From Perilla frutescens (Eukaryota; Streptophyta; Magnoliopsida; Lamiales; Lamiaceae): a DNA stretch of 64,000 bases. Shown in pieces: positions 10,676 to 23,606 of this stretch. The position numbers and the translations under genes are program-made. The notes under the pieces were generated by a model. That model searched no databases. It was given only the letters and a program-made list of their open reading frames with translations, and was not told the DNA's origin. The stretch's first letter is position 1. Every line of letters starts with the position of its first letter. Location of the stretch: the NCBI GenBank assembly GCA_026008535.1, contig BRKX01000009.1:47551001-47615000 (forward strand). The letters are read 5' to 3'.

Positions 10676-11932
10676 TTGTCGAAAATACTGAAAATAATCA
10701 TTTCTTATTTAGAATACCTAAAATATTTATAAAAACAAATAAACTTAAACATAATAAACTAAATAGAAATAATTCATATCCGATCTAATAATAAAACTTC
10801 AACAAAACAAAATAATTCTAATAATTCATTCATCAATAACAAAACGTCAACACAAAATAATTGCAAAAAACAATACGAAACTTTACAACTTAAAAGTTCA
10901 ACATCTCAAGAAACTTGCAAAATTAAAAAAAAAAAAAAAAACTTAGTTACAGGATGTGTTTATTTTCTTTTGCGTGAATAATATAAAAAATATATTGGTA
11001 ATGATTAATGGGTTATTCTTTATATTAGATTAAACCATAAAATAATGAGATTTTTTACATAAACAATTTGTATATTCATTTTCCTAAATAAAATTATTTC
11101 GAATAATCATATTTATATATTCATTTTCTTATTATTTATTTTATTTTTAATTTATTTAATAATCATAATTTTGTTAGTTAATTATATCGCATTCCTCACA
11201 TTAGTTTATTCTTTTTCATTAGTCATGTTTAAAAGTCAATATATAAATATTAAAGTGTTTTTTATATCTCATAATTTACGTACGTATATCTCATTTTTTC
11301 TTTCTATTTTTTCGATTATTTACTTGAGCTTTTAGTTTTCAAGGATGAAGAAGAGTATAAGATTATTATTTCTAACATCATCTCATATTGTCCACTTTTA
11401 ATATTTAAGTTATAATTTTGGTATTGAATTAGAATAAATATCACATTTTTGGTAAATTTGTATGATATATTTACTAAATATTATATTATTGCATTGTCTT
11501 ATTATTTCTCATTTTGAATCTTGATATATTGGACTAAATATTGGAGTTATAACTATAAATCCAAATTTTAAATACATGTTACGATATTTTAGAATCAAAT
11601 GAATTCAAATATAATTATTTGATTAAGTATTTCTTATTTTCTTTTTATTTATTTTTAATTTATTTTCTTTATTAATTGCTATACTCAAAATTGTAATCAC
11701 AATAGTTAATTAGTTTGTTGCTCATATTAATTTATTATTTTTCACTAGTCATATTCAAAATTCAATATATAAAGCAAAAATATTTTCTTATATCTCATAT
11801 TCTTTTATTCTTAATTTTTCAACTATTTCATTTTCAAGAATCAAGATCAAAGAAGAATAGACTAATATTATTTATTATTTTTGAAATGTCGTATTTTTGC
11901 TAAACGTTTATAACAAACTTACTAAATTTTAT
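10676..11932. other. Very AT-rich intergenic DNA
   Basis: No gene is supported. An A-run is at about 10924-10942. Two loosely similar stretches (about 11170-11300 and 11690-11830, both with GCTCATATTAATTTATT-like words) suggest an old local duplication. Confidence 0.3.
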
Positions 11933-12200
11933 TGTAACACAAATTTTTGTGTTTAATTTGGTAAAACACAAAATAGTGTACACAAAAATGATTTTCGGAT
12001 CAAAATGTAATTTCACGGATTCAATCTCTATTTTTTCTCTGATTCTTCTCTTTACAACTTGATCTGCAAATGGTCTTCGAAGCTTTCAGGAAAGATTTGT
12101 GTCATCAATCTTCTTTAACTTGGTATTTGGATTTGATCTTTGAAGTTTTCGGGGAAGATTTGTATCCTCGATCTTCTTTGACTTGGTATTTGGACTTAAT
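11933..12200 (+). repeat. LTR-like repeat, left copy
   Basis: It starts TGTAACACAAATTTTTGTG and matches 13108-13333 over most of its length, including the words AAATGATTT, CTCTATTTTTT and TTCTTCTCTTTA. The last ~120 bp hold an internal duplication (two versions of a TTTGAAG...GGAAGATTTGT...CTTGGTATTTGGA unit). Confidence 0.6.
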
Positions 12201-12229
12201 AACGTTAACCGGGGGCCGATGACCTTGAT

Positions 12230-12895
12230 TCCGGATTGAAATGAATGAGTCTCGAAAACTAATTAGATAGTTTAACTCGTATTAAAGAGTTTGAAACTTG
12301 AATTTATTAGATCGTTTATACTCATATCAAGGAGTTCTTGAAATTAAACTTGTGAATAGTTTATACTCATATTCAAGAGTTCTTCAATTTGAATTTATTA
12401 GATAGCTTATACTCGTATCAAGGAGCTTTCAATTTGGATTTGAATTTAGATAGTTTATGCTCATATCAGGGAGCTTTCTTGAACTTGGATAGTTTATGCT
12501 CATATCGATCGAGGAGCCTTCAACTTGAATTTGAACTTTATAGACCTTTTATACTTGTGCCCGTGAGTGCTACTTAGATTTGAATTTGGATTTGTGGACA
12601 TTTTATAATCTTGTCAAAGAGTCTTGGATTTGAATTTGAATTTGTAGACATTTTATAAACGTGTTAAGGAGATTTGGTATTTCTTGAACAATTTAGATAG
12701 TTTTGGCTCTTATCAAGGAGTTTTGGAAGATAGTTTAGGCACTTATGAAGGAGCATTTGCATTTTGAAGACTTTAGATAGTTTTGGCTCTTATCAAGGAA
12801 CTTTTGCATTTTGAAAACTTTAGATAGTTTTAGCTCTTATCAAGGAGCTTTGGAAGATAGTTTAGGCTCTTATCAAGGAGCATTGCCCTTCTTTT
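12230..12895 (+). repeat. Degenerate minisatellite between the LTR-like repeats
   Basis: Variants of TTAGATAGTTTATACTCATA and TCAAGGAGTTCTTGAA recur about a dozen times at roughly 40-60-bp spacing. Later units drift to GATAGTTTTGGCTCTTATC. No protein-coding role is seen; the short open frames here only reflect the repeat. Confidence 0.65.
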
Positions 12896-13107
12896 CATGG
12901 ACCATGACATGTATTAGAAGACTTGAATAAGCACATGGCAAGATTTATAGTTGCTTCTTTTTCTTTTTCACTTGGAGATTCCTCAAAAGGTTTTCCCCCA
13001 TCATTTGTTTCCTTTTCTTTCAGAGTTGTACACATCTTGATGCTTGAGGAATTTGACGAAGAGAAGAGATGAGAGGTAGATATGGTCCCACTAGGCGTGC
13101 TAAAATT

Positions 13108-13333
13108 TGTAACTCAAATTTTTTTGTTTAATTTAGTAAAACACAAAATAGATACACAAAAATGATTTCAGATCAAAATGTAATTTCATTGATCCAATCT
13201 CTATTTTTTTTCCGATTCTTCTCTTTAAACTTGATTTTGAAATGGTCTTTGAAGCTTTTCGAGGAAGATTTATATCATTGATCTTCTTTGACTTTGTATT
13301 TGAATTTGGTCTTCGAAGTTTTCAGGAAAGATA
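13108..13333 (+). repeat. LTR-like repeat, right copy
   Basis: This is a direct repeat of 11933-12200, beginning TGTAACTCAAATTTTTTTG. It is preceded by ATGGTCCCACTAGGCGTGC, which may belong to the internal end. With the left copy it frames a ~1.4-kb unit that looks like a small non-autonomous LTR element (TRIM-like). No gag or pol is present. Target duplications could not be shown. Confidence 0.5.
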
Positions 13334-13340
13334 TGGTTCA

Positions 13341-14526
13341 AATAGGGACTAGGTATTGGTGTGAGAAATAGGAGCAAATATCAGCCCTTAGATTTAAGTT
13401 AATTAATGGATGAGATTAAATAATCGGCCATATCTATATTTGGTAGTTTTGACTATTCCTAAGGGATAATGGGTAATCAAGATATTTTGACAAAATCTGA
13501 AAATATTTAGTTATATGTAAATATTATCTCTTCCATATATTATGATTTGTAATTAGGTTAATATCCTACTACTCATCCAATTAGTCGTCAGTTTTTTTTC
13601 CTCTTTAAAACCGTTCTTTGCATTTTTGCAGCAATGTCTCATCGATTGGGAACGATACATCTGTAGTAGAGGTGCAGAGATTTTTTTTAATATTTTATAT
13701 CGGTGTTTTGAGCGATCAATTTCAGAAACAAACATGTTCGATTTTTAAGTCGATAGGATCATCATGAATGAAAGATTCAGATTTTTTATGTTGTTCATAT
13801 ATAATGTGTTTGTAGTTTAAAATAATTTATTCATCACGACACTAAATGAAAAATATTACGATTTTGTTATTTTTGTAGAATTTACCAGTTTATTTTGGGA
13901 CATTTGAATTATATTGCAGCATTTTAGTTTAATTTATAAGCCTCACTACTTGCACAATATTGAGAACCATAAAATGCTTATGATTGTAATATGCAAATAG
14001 TGGAAACTTTTAAATTAAGCATGGCAATATACGTAGTTGTGATAAAATTGTATGTGAAAGTTGTGTATCGTTGCACTAAAAGCATTTCTATGTTGGTTAT
14101 TAAGCATTAAAAACAACCTAATTAAGCATTGAATATTATATATGTATGCGCATGTAGTATTGATTCGAGCAACTACGTGGTTGAATTTTTATCTGGTGAC
14201 ACGACCACATTGAGAATGTGCAGTGTATGTGGGGAGCAATCTAACAGCGTAAAAACCATTTGAGAACATGCAGTATAAGTAGGGAGAAATCTAAGCACGA
14301 TGTTACGAATTGTCTTAAATAAGAAACAATGATGTACGTGCAACATATGTCATTGTATTTTTTTATTATATCAAGCGATGAGGTATACATTGCGTTTTAT
14401 ATGTTTTGTAATTTTTAGTTGAATGACAACATTCTTAAGAATTAATAATAGTTGTCTTGTTAATTCTGAAACATCTGTGAGTACAAGCAGTGACACATAC
14501 ATGACACATTTTATAAAAAGTAATGA
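13341..14526. other. AT-rich intergenic DNA, nothing recognised
   Basis: A two-unit imperfect direct repeat (GAGAATGTGCAGTGTATGTG and GAGAACATGCAGTATAAGTA, about 14212-14300) is the only structure seen. The last five bases, AATGA, are the left target duplication of the solo LTR that follows. Confidence 0.3.
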
Positions 14527-14617
14527 TGTAACGTCCCTATTTCACTTTAATAGAAAAAGACACGTTATCCATGCTTTTCATTAATAAAAAAATATTTTAC
14601 TTGAAATACAGCGGAAG

Positions 14618-16275
14618 TGTTAGAAAAAACTATCAAGGAACCTCAAGATAAGGTTTTGATGAGATGTCAAAATTAGTTATGAAAAACTGACTAAAATTCA
14701 AGTTGTAGATCGGAGCTGACCAATCCAGGGCATCAGAAAGGAACTCAAGGAAAGTCAAAGTCAACCGATCTGAAGTATGGTCTACAAACTGAAGGACACG
14801 TCATCCAGTCAAAAATCAACTCAACTGAGGAGTTGAACCAGTCGAAACAAACTGACATCCAAGTCAGTTGAGCTGAGGGAGAAAAGAATTGACTGAGGAC
14901 TGGAGAAAGTGATAAAGACATCAGTTTAAGCTTGGAACTGGAAGTATCCAACTGATGATCAAACTGGAGCAACAGCCAAATCAGCGGACGAGTCTAGAAT
15001 TGCCAACTGGAGCAATAGCCAAATCAGCTGACAAGTCCAGAACTGCCAACTGGAGCAATAGCCAAATCAGCTGATAAGCCCAGAACTGCCAACTGGAGCA
15101 ATAGCCAAATCAGCTGACAAATCCAGAACTGCCAACTGGAGCAATAGCCAAATCAGCTGAAAAGCCAGGAACTGCCAACTGGAGCAATAGCCGAACTCAG
15201 CTGACAAACTCGGAACTGCCAGCTGGAGCAATAATCAAACTGAGCTGACAAATCCAGAACTGCCAACTGGAACTCAAAGCTGTCAAGAAAACTGAAGCCA
15301 GAGAACCCTGGAGTTTGTTGCTCAAAACCGGCGAATCTTGGAATAAATACTTCACCAAAGATCCTGGAAATTAATGAAGATCGATTGGCAGAGTAACGGC
15401 TACTTCAACCAAATGCTCCAAGCGATCATTAAAGACCATATTCCATTGATGAGCCAACAGAGCCACCGATCAATGGACAATGGAACTCAATGGTCATAAA
15501 ATCACTTCTCTATAAAAGACGAGTGAATCAGAGTTTAAAATAATCTTTGCCAACTCTTCATCTATTCTACGCCTTCACAACTTTCGCATATACAAGCAAG
15601 AGCTTTTCTTTCTCCCTCCCATTCAAGCTCAAGTGTGACATTTGATAGAAACTGCTAGAGTCCAACTGAGAAGAAGAATTCACAGAATCAAGATATTCAG
15701 CCAGCTGTTGACGATCCAGCCAGGGCTGCCTTCTCAGTTCCAGCTATTCAACGATCAACTACTCAGCTCAATTAAAGGAGCATATCAGTTGATACCCCCC
15801 TGTTCAAGACTCACCTCTTGAAGATCGAAAGAGATCTAAAACCTTGTAAAGACGACAATAGCACCTACCTTCCTAGCGAGCAGTTAGGTACTTCAAGTAT
15901 GAGCCGTCGACCTGCTGAGGTAGGTAGCAGTTACCAAGTTCAGCCAACTGTCCTTCATTGTGTAATTTGTAAAGAAACTCAAGTTATATAGTGAAGTTGC
16001 CCTTCTACGGAAGGAAGAGAGGACGTAGAAGTTTGAGACTTTGAACCTCTATAAATCGCTTGTGTGCTGTACTATATTGATTATTGCATATCTTTAAACT
16101 GCACACAATATCACACAAGCTGCACTCAAACTGTCTTAACTGATCAACAAGTTTGTGCATAGATAAGTTTCATAAAGCGAGTCAAAGGGCCCTGTTATTC
16201 CGCATCTAAAGTAAATGTTTTTGAATCAGTTTATTCACCCCCCCTAAATTGATACTGACTCGCTCGGGATCAACA
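14618..16275 (+). repeat. Copia I 5' LTR
   Basis: 1658 bp, beginning TGTTAGAAAAAACTATCAAG and ending GGGATCAACA just before the primer site. TATAAAAG at 15511-15518 is the likely promoter. A minisatellite of 43-bp units lies at about 14950-15270, with unit starts at 14968, 15011, 15054, 15097, 15140, 15183 and 15227. Confidence 0.88.
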
Positions 16276-16277
16276 AG

Positions 16278-16289
16278 TGGTATCAGAGC
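16278..16289 (+). other. Primer-binding site, copia I
   Basis: TGGTATCAGAGC lies two bases after the 5' LTR. It is the standard complement to the 3' end of initiator methionine tRNA that primes reverse transcription in most plant copia elements. Confidence 0.9.
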
Positions 16290-16363
16290 GGTTGATTATA
16301 AGGATCAGCCGTTTCTGTAGATCAACTGAATCAGATCTACTTATCTGTGCTAACATTCCAGCT

Positions 16364-18617
16364 ATGGGAAACCATAAGCTACCTTTGTTTTCAGTTGAGA
16401 ACTATGATAACTAGAGCTGGAGAATGAAGGTGCATCTCTGCTCAGTTCATGAGAATATGTGGAAAGTCATCGAAGACGGTCCAATCATCATTATAATGGA
16501 CAATGACGCTCACATAGTTGATATCAATCAACCGGAAAGGATCCCAAAGCCAACTAATCTTCTCACCAGTGAAGAGAAAAAGTTAAAAAATCTAGAGTTC
16601 GTTGCTCAAGCCGCATTATTTCAAACTCTAGATGAAGATCGAATGAAGGATACAAAGAACTGCACAACTGCCAAGGAGATATGGGACCTACTAGCAGATC
16701 TTTGCAGAGAGTCCGAAGCCATAAAAGGAAACGAGCTCCAACGGGCAGTCGACAGGTATGAATCCTTCAAAATGCAGGCAGAAGAGTCCATCTCAAGCCT
16801 TGAAACCAGATTTCTAGGCATCATCAGTGAGAAGAACAACCTCGGAAGGTGTTATCCCAACTCTGAGATGAATTCTAAGATATTGGATAATATCACTGAT
16901 GAATGGGATATGAAAGTGATAGCTACAAAGGAGTCAAGAAACTAAATAATATCACTCCAAGGGAACTATTTGGTTCTCTTAAAGCTCATGAGTATAGTCT
17001 AAACCGAAAGAAGGAAGCATCGACATCGTCAGCTCAAGACGCAGCTTTCTATGGTGAAAGGAACAAGTTTAGAGACATTCGAGGAAGAAATAACTTCCGC
17101 CCTAGGAGCTCACCTGCCAGAGAAAACCAAGGCGGATCTTCAACTGAATGAAAAAGAGAAGCAACTGAAAAGAAGGAGAATCTAACTGATGATATCAATG
17201 ATCAGATTCAATCAGTTACCAAGTTGCTAGAAAAACTGAAGATAGCTCGGGATAAACAATCAGTTTCACCACAAACTGATGAAATCCCAAAAGTTGAGAA
17301 AACTTACCAACTACCTGAACGGTCAGCTGAACCATTCAGGAGTGGCAACCGCAATCAAGGAGAATGTTTTCATTGTCATTAACAAGGATATTACAGGTTT
17401 GAATGTCCAGAACTCCCTGAAGACAAGAAAGCCAAGGTGAAGAGAAGCTTCTTCAAAAGGAAAGCAATGGTTGCAAATCTTGAGAATGTTGTGCTAGACA
17501 ATTCAGACTATCCCTTTGGAATCGATTCTGACGGGTACAGTTCAGATGATGAAGCGCTATTCTGCGTCATGGCTGACAATGATGAAGAGGTCAGTACAGC
17601 TGATTCTCAAACCTTTTTTTATCATATCAATGAAGCAACTGTCTCTAGTAATAAACTTGATATGAAACTTATGATGCTAGAAGACCAATTAGCTTAAATT
17701 TTCTATTTGCATGTTGAACTGAAAGATGAAAATGATGAACTGAGAAACAAGGTTAGGAAACTGAACATTGATCATGAAAGATTAAATTATCTTGAATCTC
17801 AGTTTATAGAATTTGAGAAATTGAAACTGAGAACTGCTGATGTAGAGGCTGAAAACCAAAAACTCAAGCAAGAGATCCTTGAAAAAGAAAAGGTAAATCT
17901 GAAGTTCAAAAAGGGATATCAAACTCTAGATGAGATATTAAGTCATCAAAGAACTGGAACTGGCAGCTCAGGGCTAGGATATAGCAAGTTCACTGCCCTA
18001 GAAAAGGGAAAAGCAGTTGCTCAACCCAGTGATAAGGGAATCCTAAAAGGGTTCACTAGATCTCATGATCAGCTAGCTGGCCAACCAAAGGGAAAGGAAT
18101 ATTGAAAAATCCTCTAACTCAGCCTAGACAATCTGGTCAGTTCTACCAACCAAAAGCATCAGGTCAGTTGAAGCCCAATTTCCAGCCAAGATCATCAGTT
18201 TACTCAAGTCAGTCCACTCGTCCAAAACCTCCAGTTCAACAAAGGCCACCAGTTCAAAATAGAATGCCAACAAGACAACCTGATAGATCAGTTCATTTTA
18301 AGAAAGACCATCTTAGATCTCAAGCCTATCCTGCCAAGCAATTCAATCAAGGCACTTCTAGAAGAGATCAAAGGAACTCATTTCAACCCTATCATCATTA
18401 TAATGAGTATCTGGATTCAAGAAATGAACAAAGAACTGATCCAAAAGGATTTAATCCAGTAAACTGGAAACACACAAGACATTGGCCTGATAGAGGAGCT
18501 CAAAAATCTCAAGATAACTGTTTATTAGTTGAATTATTTTATCTCACTAACTTGCAACTCAAGTATCATTCAACCGATTCTAGAAGAGTTGAAAGAGAGT
18601 CAAAACTGATCAAATGA
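16364..18617 (+). pseudogene. Copia I gag, broken
   Basis: ATG 16364 opens the usual gag start (GNHKLPLFSVENYDN), but TAG at 16412 replaces a conserved tryptophan. The capsid-like (UBN2 type) region continues to about 16945 with TAKEIWDLLADLCRESE and LETRF motifs. A frameshift near 16903-16945 moves the frame. Stops follow at 17149 and within the zinc knuckle (17380), where CX2CX4HX4C is also damaged by H to Y. A coiled-coil segment (17707-17930) leads to the LDEILSHQRTG...GLGY motif typical of Sirevirus gag-pol. The basic Q/P-rich stretch 18102-18617 is in another frame. Gag forms the particle; this copy cannot. Confidence 0.8.
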
Positions 18618-18773
18618 TCTAAATCAGTTGACTCTCTGAGTGATAAGAAACCAAAAGTGTGGCAAATTTGGAGTCCAAAAAGCTTAATGTATCAACAAGG
18701 ACCCGATATGAAATGGGTCCCTAAATGCTAATCCTTTTCTTTGCAGGACAAGAGCATCCTATCTATGAAGTAA

Positions 18774-21700
18774 ACCAAAGACATTTGGTATCTAGATAGT
18801 GGGTGCTCCAAGCACATGACCGGAGACAGAGAAGATCTCGATGGTTATGAAGAAATCAAAGGCCCACTTATCACATTTGGAGACAATTCCAAAATCCGAA
18901 CCATTGGAGAAGGGTTCGTAGTCAAGGGAAAATTAGTAGTGAATGGAGTCTCCCACGTGGATGGACTGAAGCACAAACTACTAAGCATCAGCCAGCTGTG
19001 CGACAATGGCTACTCAGTTGACTTCACCAAAAACTCCTACAACATAAGAGACAAGTCAACTGGAGTAATTCTGCTAATCGGCATCAGGAGAGGCAACATG
19101 TACATTGTTGACTGGTCAACCGGCTACTCAGAAGCTTGCTTTCTTTCTAAAGAATCAACTGAAGCAAGCTGGCTATGGCATCAATGACTGAACCACCTCA
19201 ACTTCAAAATAATCAACTACCTAGCAAAGAAAGAGCTAGTTGAGGGGCTTCCCAAGGAAATATACAAGAAAACAAGTGTACGTGGACCATGTCAAAAAGG
19301 GAAGCAGGTGAAATTATCATTCAAGAATAGGAATCATCCACTAGGAACAACTGACTGTCTTCAACTGGTACACATGGATTTGTTTGGTCCAGTTAGACCT
19401 CAAATTCCAAAAGGCAAAAAATTCACTCTTGTAGTAGTTGATGATTACTCAAGATATACATGGGTGGAATTCTTGAAGAGAAAAGATGAAACTTATGACA
19501 AGCTTACGGCGCTGATCAGAAGGCTACAAACTGAGAAGGAAAGATCAGTTCAAAGGATTCGTTCCAACAATGGAACTGAGTTTGTGAACCAACACATGAT
19601 CAGTTTTCTCAATCAACATGGAATCACTCATGAACACTCAGCTGCAAGAACTCCACAACAAAATGGTGTAGCCGAACGGCGTAACCAGACACTCAAAGAA
19701 GCAGCTCGAGCAATGATAGCTGATGCCAACATAGCTGAAGGATACTGGGCTGAAGCAATCAACACAGCTTGCCATACTCAAAATCGAAGTGCCATTGTAG
19801 CAGGCCATGACAAGACACCTTATGAACTGTACAAGGGTCGTAAGCCTTCTATCTCATATTTTAAAATATTTGGCTGTAAATGTTATATTCACAACAATGG
19901 CAAGACTCAATTGAAAGCTTTTAGTGCTAAAGCTGATGAGAGAATATTTCTTGGGTATAACTATCCTCATGCACAAGCTTACAGAGTGTTCAATAAATGA
20001 ACTCTTGTTGTGGAAATAACATGTCATGTGGTATTTAATGAATTTGCTAATGAGTATAGGAACAAAGAAAGAATAGACACATCAGTTCAAGTACTACCTA
20101 GTGAAACTGAGAACTCCTAGGACTATGTGGATTACATTGTTCCAGAGCGGTTTGAAGTTTTACTAGAAGAAGGCAATGAAACTGGCACAAAACCAGGTGA
20201 GAACAACTTGGTCAATGAAGACACAAATCGTGCTGAGACCACAAACCCCACAACTGAAACAGGGGGAAGAGCTGATGAAAATATCGAACCAACTGATGAA
20301 AGGACGACTGATGACGTCACCACAGAAGAGCCAGATGAGGACCCAGCTGAAGCTATCTTGCCCAAATGGCTCCGAAGCCACCCAACTAACAAGATAGTTG
20401 GTGATCCAAGAAGTCGAGTTCGAACCAGAAGCTCAACTGAGCATGCATTATTCACATGCTTCATATCTCAAAATGAGGCAGCAAACATCAAAGAAGCCTT
20501 AGAAGATTCAGACTGGATCATGGCCATGCAAGAAGAACTGAACCAGTTCACAAGAAATGACATATGGTTTCTTGTTGATAGGCCAAAAACCCAGAAGGTC
20601 AGTGGCACAAAATGGGTATTTCACAACAAACTGGATGAACAAGGAGTGATCACAAGAAACAAGGCTAGACTAGTAGCCAAAGGATACTCACAAAGTGAAG
20701 GGATCGACTTTGATGAGACATTCGCACCAGTTGCAAGATTGGAAGCCATCAAATTGTTTCTAGCTTATGCAGCTCACTTCAATTTCACAGTCTATCAAAT
20801 GGATGTCAAGAGTGCTTTTCTTCAAGGAATGCTCAAAGAGGACGTGTATGTCGAGCAACCGCCAGACTTTGAAATTGGTGATCAAGTCTTTAAATTGAAG
20901 AAGGCCCTCTACGGACTGAAGCAAGCTCCTAGAGCGTGGTATGAAACTCTAACAACATTTTTGCTGAAAAATGGGTTTCAAAAGGGAGTCATTAATCGAA
21001 CTCTATTCCGAATAGAGCGATCAACTGAGATCTTAATGGTTCAAATTTATGTGGAAAAACTCTCAAGATTCCCATGAACACATCAGTTCAGCTAACTCTT
21101 AATGAAGAAGGAGAATCAGTTAGCCAGACATACTTAACAGCTAGCCGGCCAGACATCTCTTATTCAGTCGGTCTATGTGTGCGGTTTCAGACCAATCCGA
21201 AGAAAAGTCATCTTGAAGCAGCTAAGAGAATTATCAAATATCTCAAAGGAACCATAAATCTTGGACTATGGTATCCCAGAGATGACAGTTTGAGTCTAAT
21301 TGGCTATTCAGACTCTAACTTTGGTGGATGCAAGATTGACAGAAAAAGCACCAGTGGAACATGTCAGTTTCTAGGAAGCAAACTGATATCCTAGTTTAGC
21401 AAGAAGCGGCACTCAGTTGCCACGTCAACAACTGAAGCAGAATATGTAGCTGCTGGAAGCTGCTGTGCTCAAATACTCTGGATGAAGCAACAGTTGAAGG
21501 ACTACAAAGTTGAAACTGAAGAAGTTCCTATCTTCTGTGACAACAATAGTGCAATTGCGATATCTCAAAATCCAGTTCTGCATTCAAGAACTAAGCACAT
21601 TGACATAAGACAATACTTCATCAGAGATCACATCGAGAAGAAAGACATATGCATTAAATATGTCAACACTGAGATGCAGATAGCTGACATCTTCACCAAA

Positions 21701-21826
21701 CCGTTGCCTGAAGCAAGATTCATGGAGCTATGTATACAGTTGGGACTACTAGAGGCATCACAGGATGGAGATGATCAACTGAAAGAAAACGGCCAAGGGA
21801 CCACTGCAGCTGAAGAGAGAAACTGA
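18774..21826 (+). pseudogene. Copia I pol: protease, integrase, reverse transcriptase, RNase H, broken
   Basis: Aspartic protease motif DSGCSKHMTGD is at 18801, then the pre-integrase region with stop TGA 19185. Integrase (about 19300-19990) has HMDLFGP and the AARTPQQNGVAERRN block, but the second catalytic aspartate is asparagine (RSNNGTEF). Stops at 19998 and 20118 precede the reverse transcriptase (about 20480-21060), with KARLVAKGYSQ and QMDVKSAFLQG. It breaks off at QIYVE exactly where the YVDD active site should be: a deletion and frameshift near 21060 remove it. A second small deletion follows ESVSQT. RNase H resumes in the new frame (21074-21826), with stop TAG 21392, TTEAEYVAAGS, and a KHIDIRQYFIRDH end. 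The enzyme set is dead. Confidence 0.88.
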
Positions 21827-22605
21827 ATCAAAAAGACGAGAAACTGATCAGTTGGACACATAAGCCATCAGTTTGAAGTAATGGCAAGAAGTTGCTGAGG
21901 GAAAAGTAAACTGGAGATGATCAGTTTACTCCATCAGTTCAACTAAATCATCAGTTCAGTTGCTCAAACTGATGATCCAGTTAGTTATACAAAATATACA
22001 AGCTACAAATTGATCAAACTGATAAAGGAGTCATAAGAACTGAAGTCAACTCAAAAGGAGATATCAGTTCAAGGACTAGTTGAAGGAGAACAGCTGAACT
22101 GGGAAGCAGCTGAATAAAGGTCTAAGCACTCAAGACCAGTTCGAAACTAATGAGAAGACATCTCAGTTGGAACTGATCAACAGAAAGATCATCAGCCAAC
22201 TGATGACATAATCAGTTTCAAGCCAAGGAGAAACTGTTAGAAAGAGAAAAGATAAGTTCAAAAGTTTGAATAGTGAAAACGGTAAAAACACGTGTCATCT
22301 CAATGTTACCGTTGAACCCCCCCTCTCTCTCTCTCCTCATTTATCCCCAACGGATAGAAATGAAAAGCCAATCGACGGGTCGATTAAGTCAATCCGACCG
22401 TTGAACTCTGGCATACGAAGCATCACAACCGTTGGATGAGCCTACTCCCTCTATATAAATAAGGCGGCTGAATAATCGAGACAAGCTTCCCGATTTTTAC
22501 TGCAGAATTACTAGGTTTTCTATCTAACTCTCATCAAAAGAAAAATTCTTCAGCCCTGAAAGATCAATTCCTCAGCCTCTCAATTGAATCTCTCTTAGAA
22601 GAATC
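21827..22605 (+). promoter_or_regulatory. Spacer after pol and promoter-like region of extra ORF A
   Basis: About 420 bp of non-coding, CAGTT-rich DNA follows pol. The palindrome ACACGTGTCA lies at 22288-22297, a CT run at 22320-22335, and a strong plant TATA box, TATATAAATA, at 22452-22461. ATG of ORF A is 145 bp further on. The same G-box word occurs upstream of ORF B. Confidence 0.55.
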
Positions 22606-22673
22606 ATGGCCCAAAATCCAACTAGCAGAAGATTTAATTTCCGTCAATCTGGAGAAGACTCTAAAGCCTTCTG

Positions 22674-22830
22674 TGTAGTGCCTCGTAAAAATTTATTTAT
22701 TTATTTGCGTAATATTCTTTTATAATTTATATTTGGAGCATGATATTAATTGTTTAAGTCCTATAAGTCGCGCCTAGAATAAATTTTAAACGTATATGGA
22801 GTATGTTCATAAATGCATTACAGTTATTGA

Positions 22831-22865
<35 letters not shown>

Positions 22866-23560
22866 ATTATGAAAGTAATTAAAGCTATTATATTTTTCTT
22901 ATCTATTTGGATTTTGGGCCAATGTCATGTTTTATTTATTTCCCTAGCCCAGTAAAGAGATTTTTTTGATTTGAGCCCAATTGATCAATTCAAACAAAAC
23001 AAGCTTCCGCCTCCTTCCCTCATCTCCCAAAACCCTAAACCTACTTACCATCTCCATGCAAACCATGTTTGGGAAAGAAATCGAAGCAAATGTCAACTTT
23101 TCCCTATTTAATACCCAAGCTCTAGTATATATACATGCGTCCCTCTTCTCATTTGATCACACCAAACATCCAAAAATTTAGAGCAATTGCCAAGTCCATT
23201 TTCTTCTCTTCGAATTTTCTGAGGTACCCCCTTTTTCTTTTTCATACTTCTGCATTGTTAATATTCTGCACTACCTATCTAAGTTATCGGCAAGAAAGTT
23301 GGCATCGAAGAAGAAATATACATATACTAGGTTCTCTGGTAAAAATGAGAAAGAGGAAGAAAAATAATAAGGATGTCTAAATGGATTTCCTTTTCAAAAG
23401 CTTTTGTCCTATTAAATTGTTTTCCTCTACTTTCACGCACCCCTAGGTATTTTAGATATATATATATGATTCATGCACACATTAGCACACATCCACGTGT
23501 ATATATATATACCTACCCACACACACAACATATATATATATAATATTATATATATAGTCA

Positions 23561-23606
<46 letters not shown>

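Noticed and set aside
14950..15270. Regular 43-bp repeats as a CRISPR-like array
   Set aside because: Whole units repeat without unique spacers, lie in an LTR and occur in a plant genome; this is a minisatellite.
16278..16289. tRNA gene suggested by the TGGTATCAGAGC word
   Set aside because: It is a primer-binding site at the LTR edge; no cloverleaf around it.
20132..20464. Antisense ORFs in the copia I pol linker
   Set aside because: Shadows of the RT-side linker; no independent motif.
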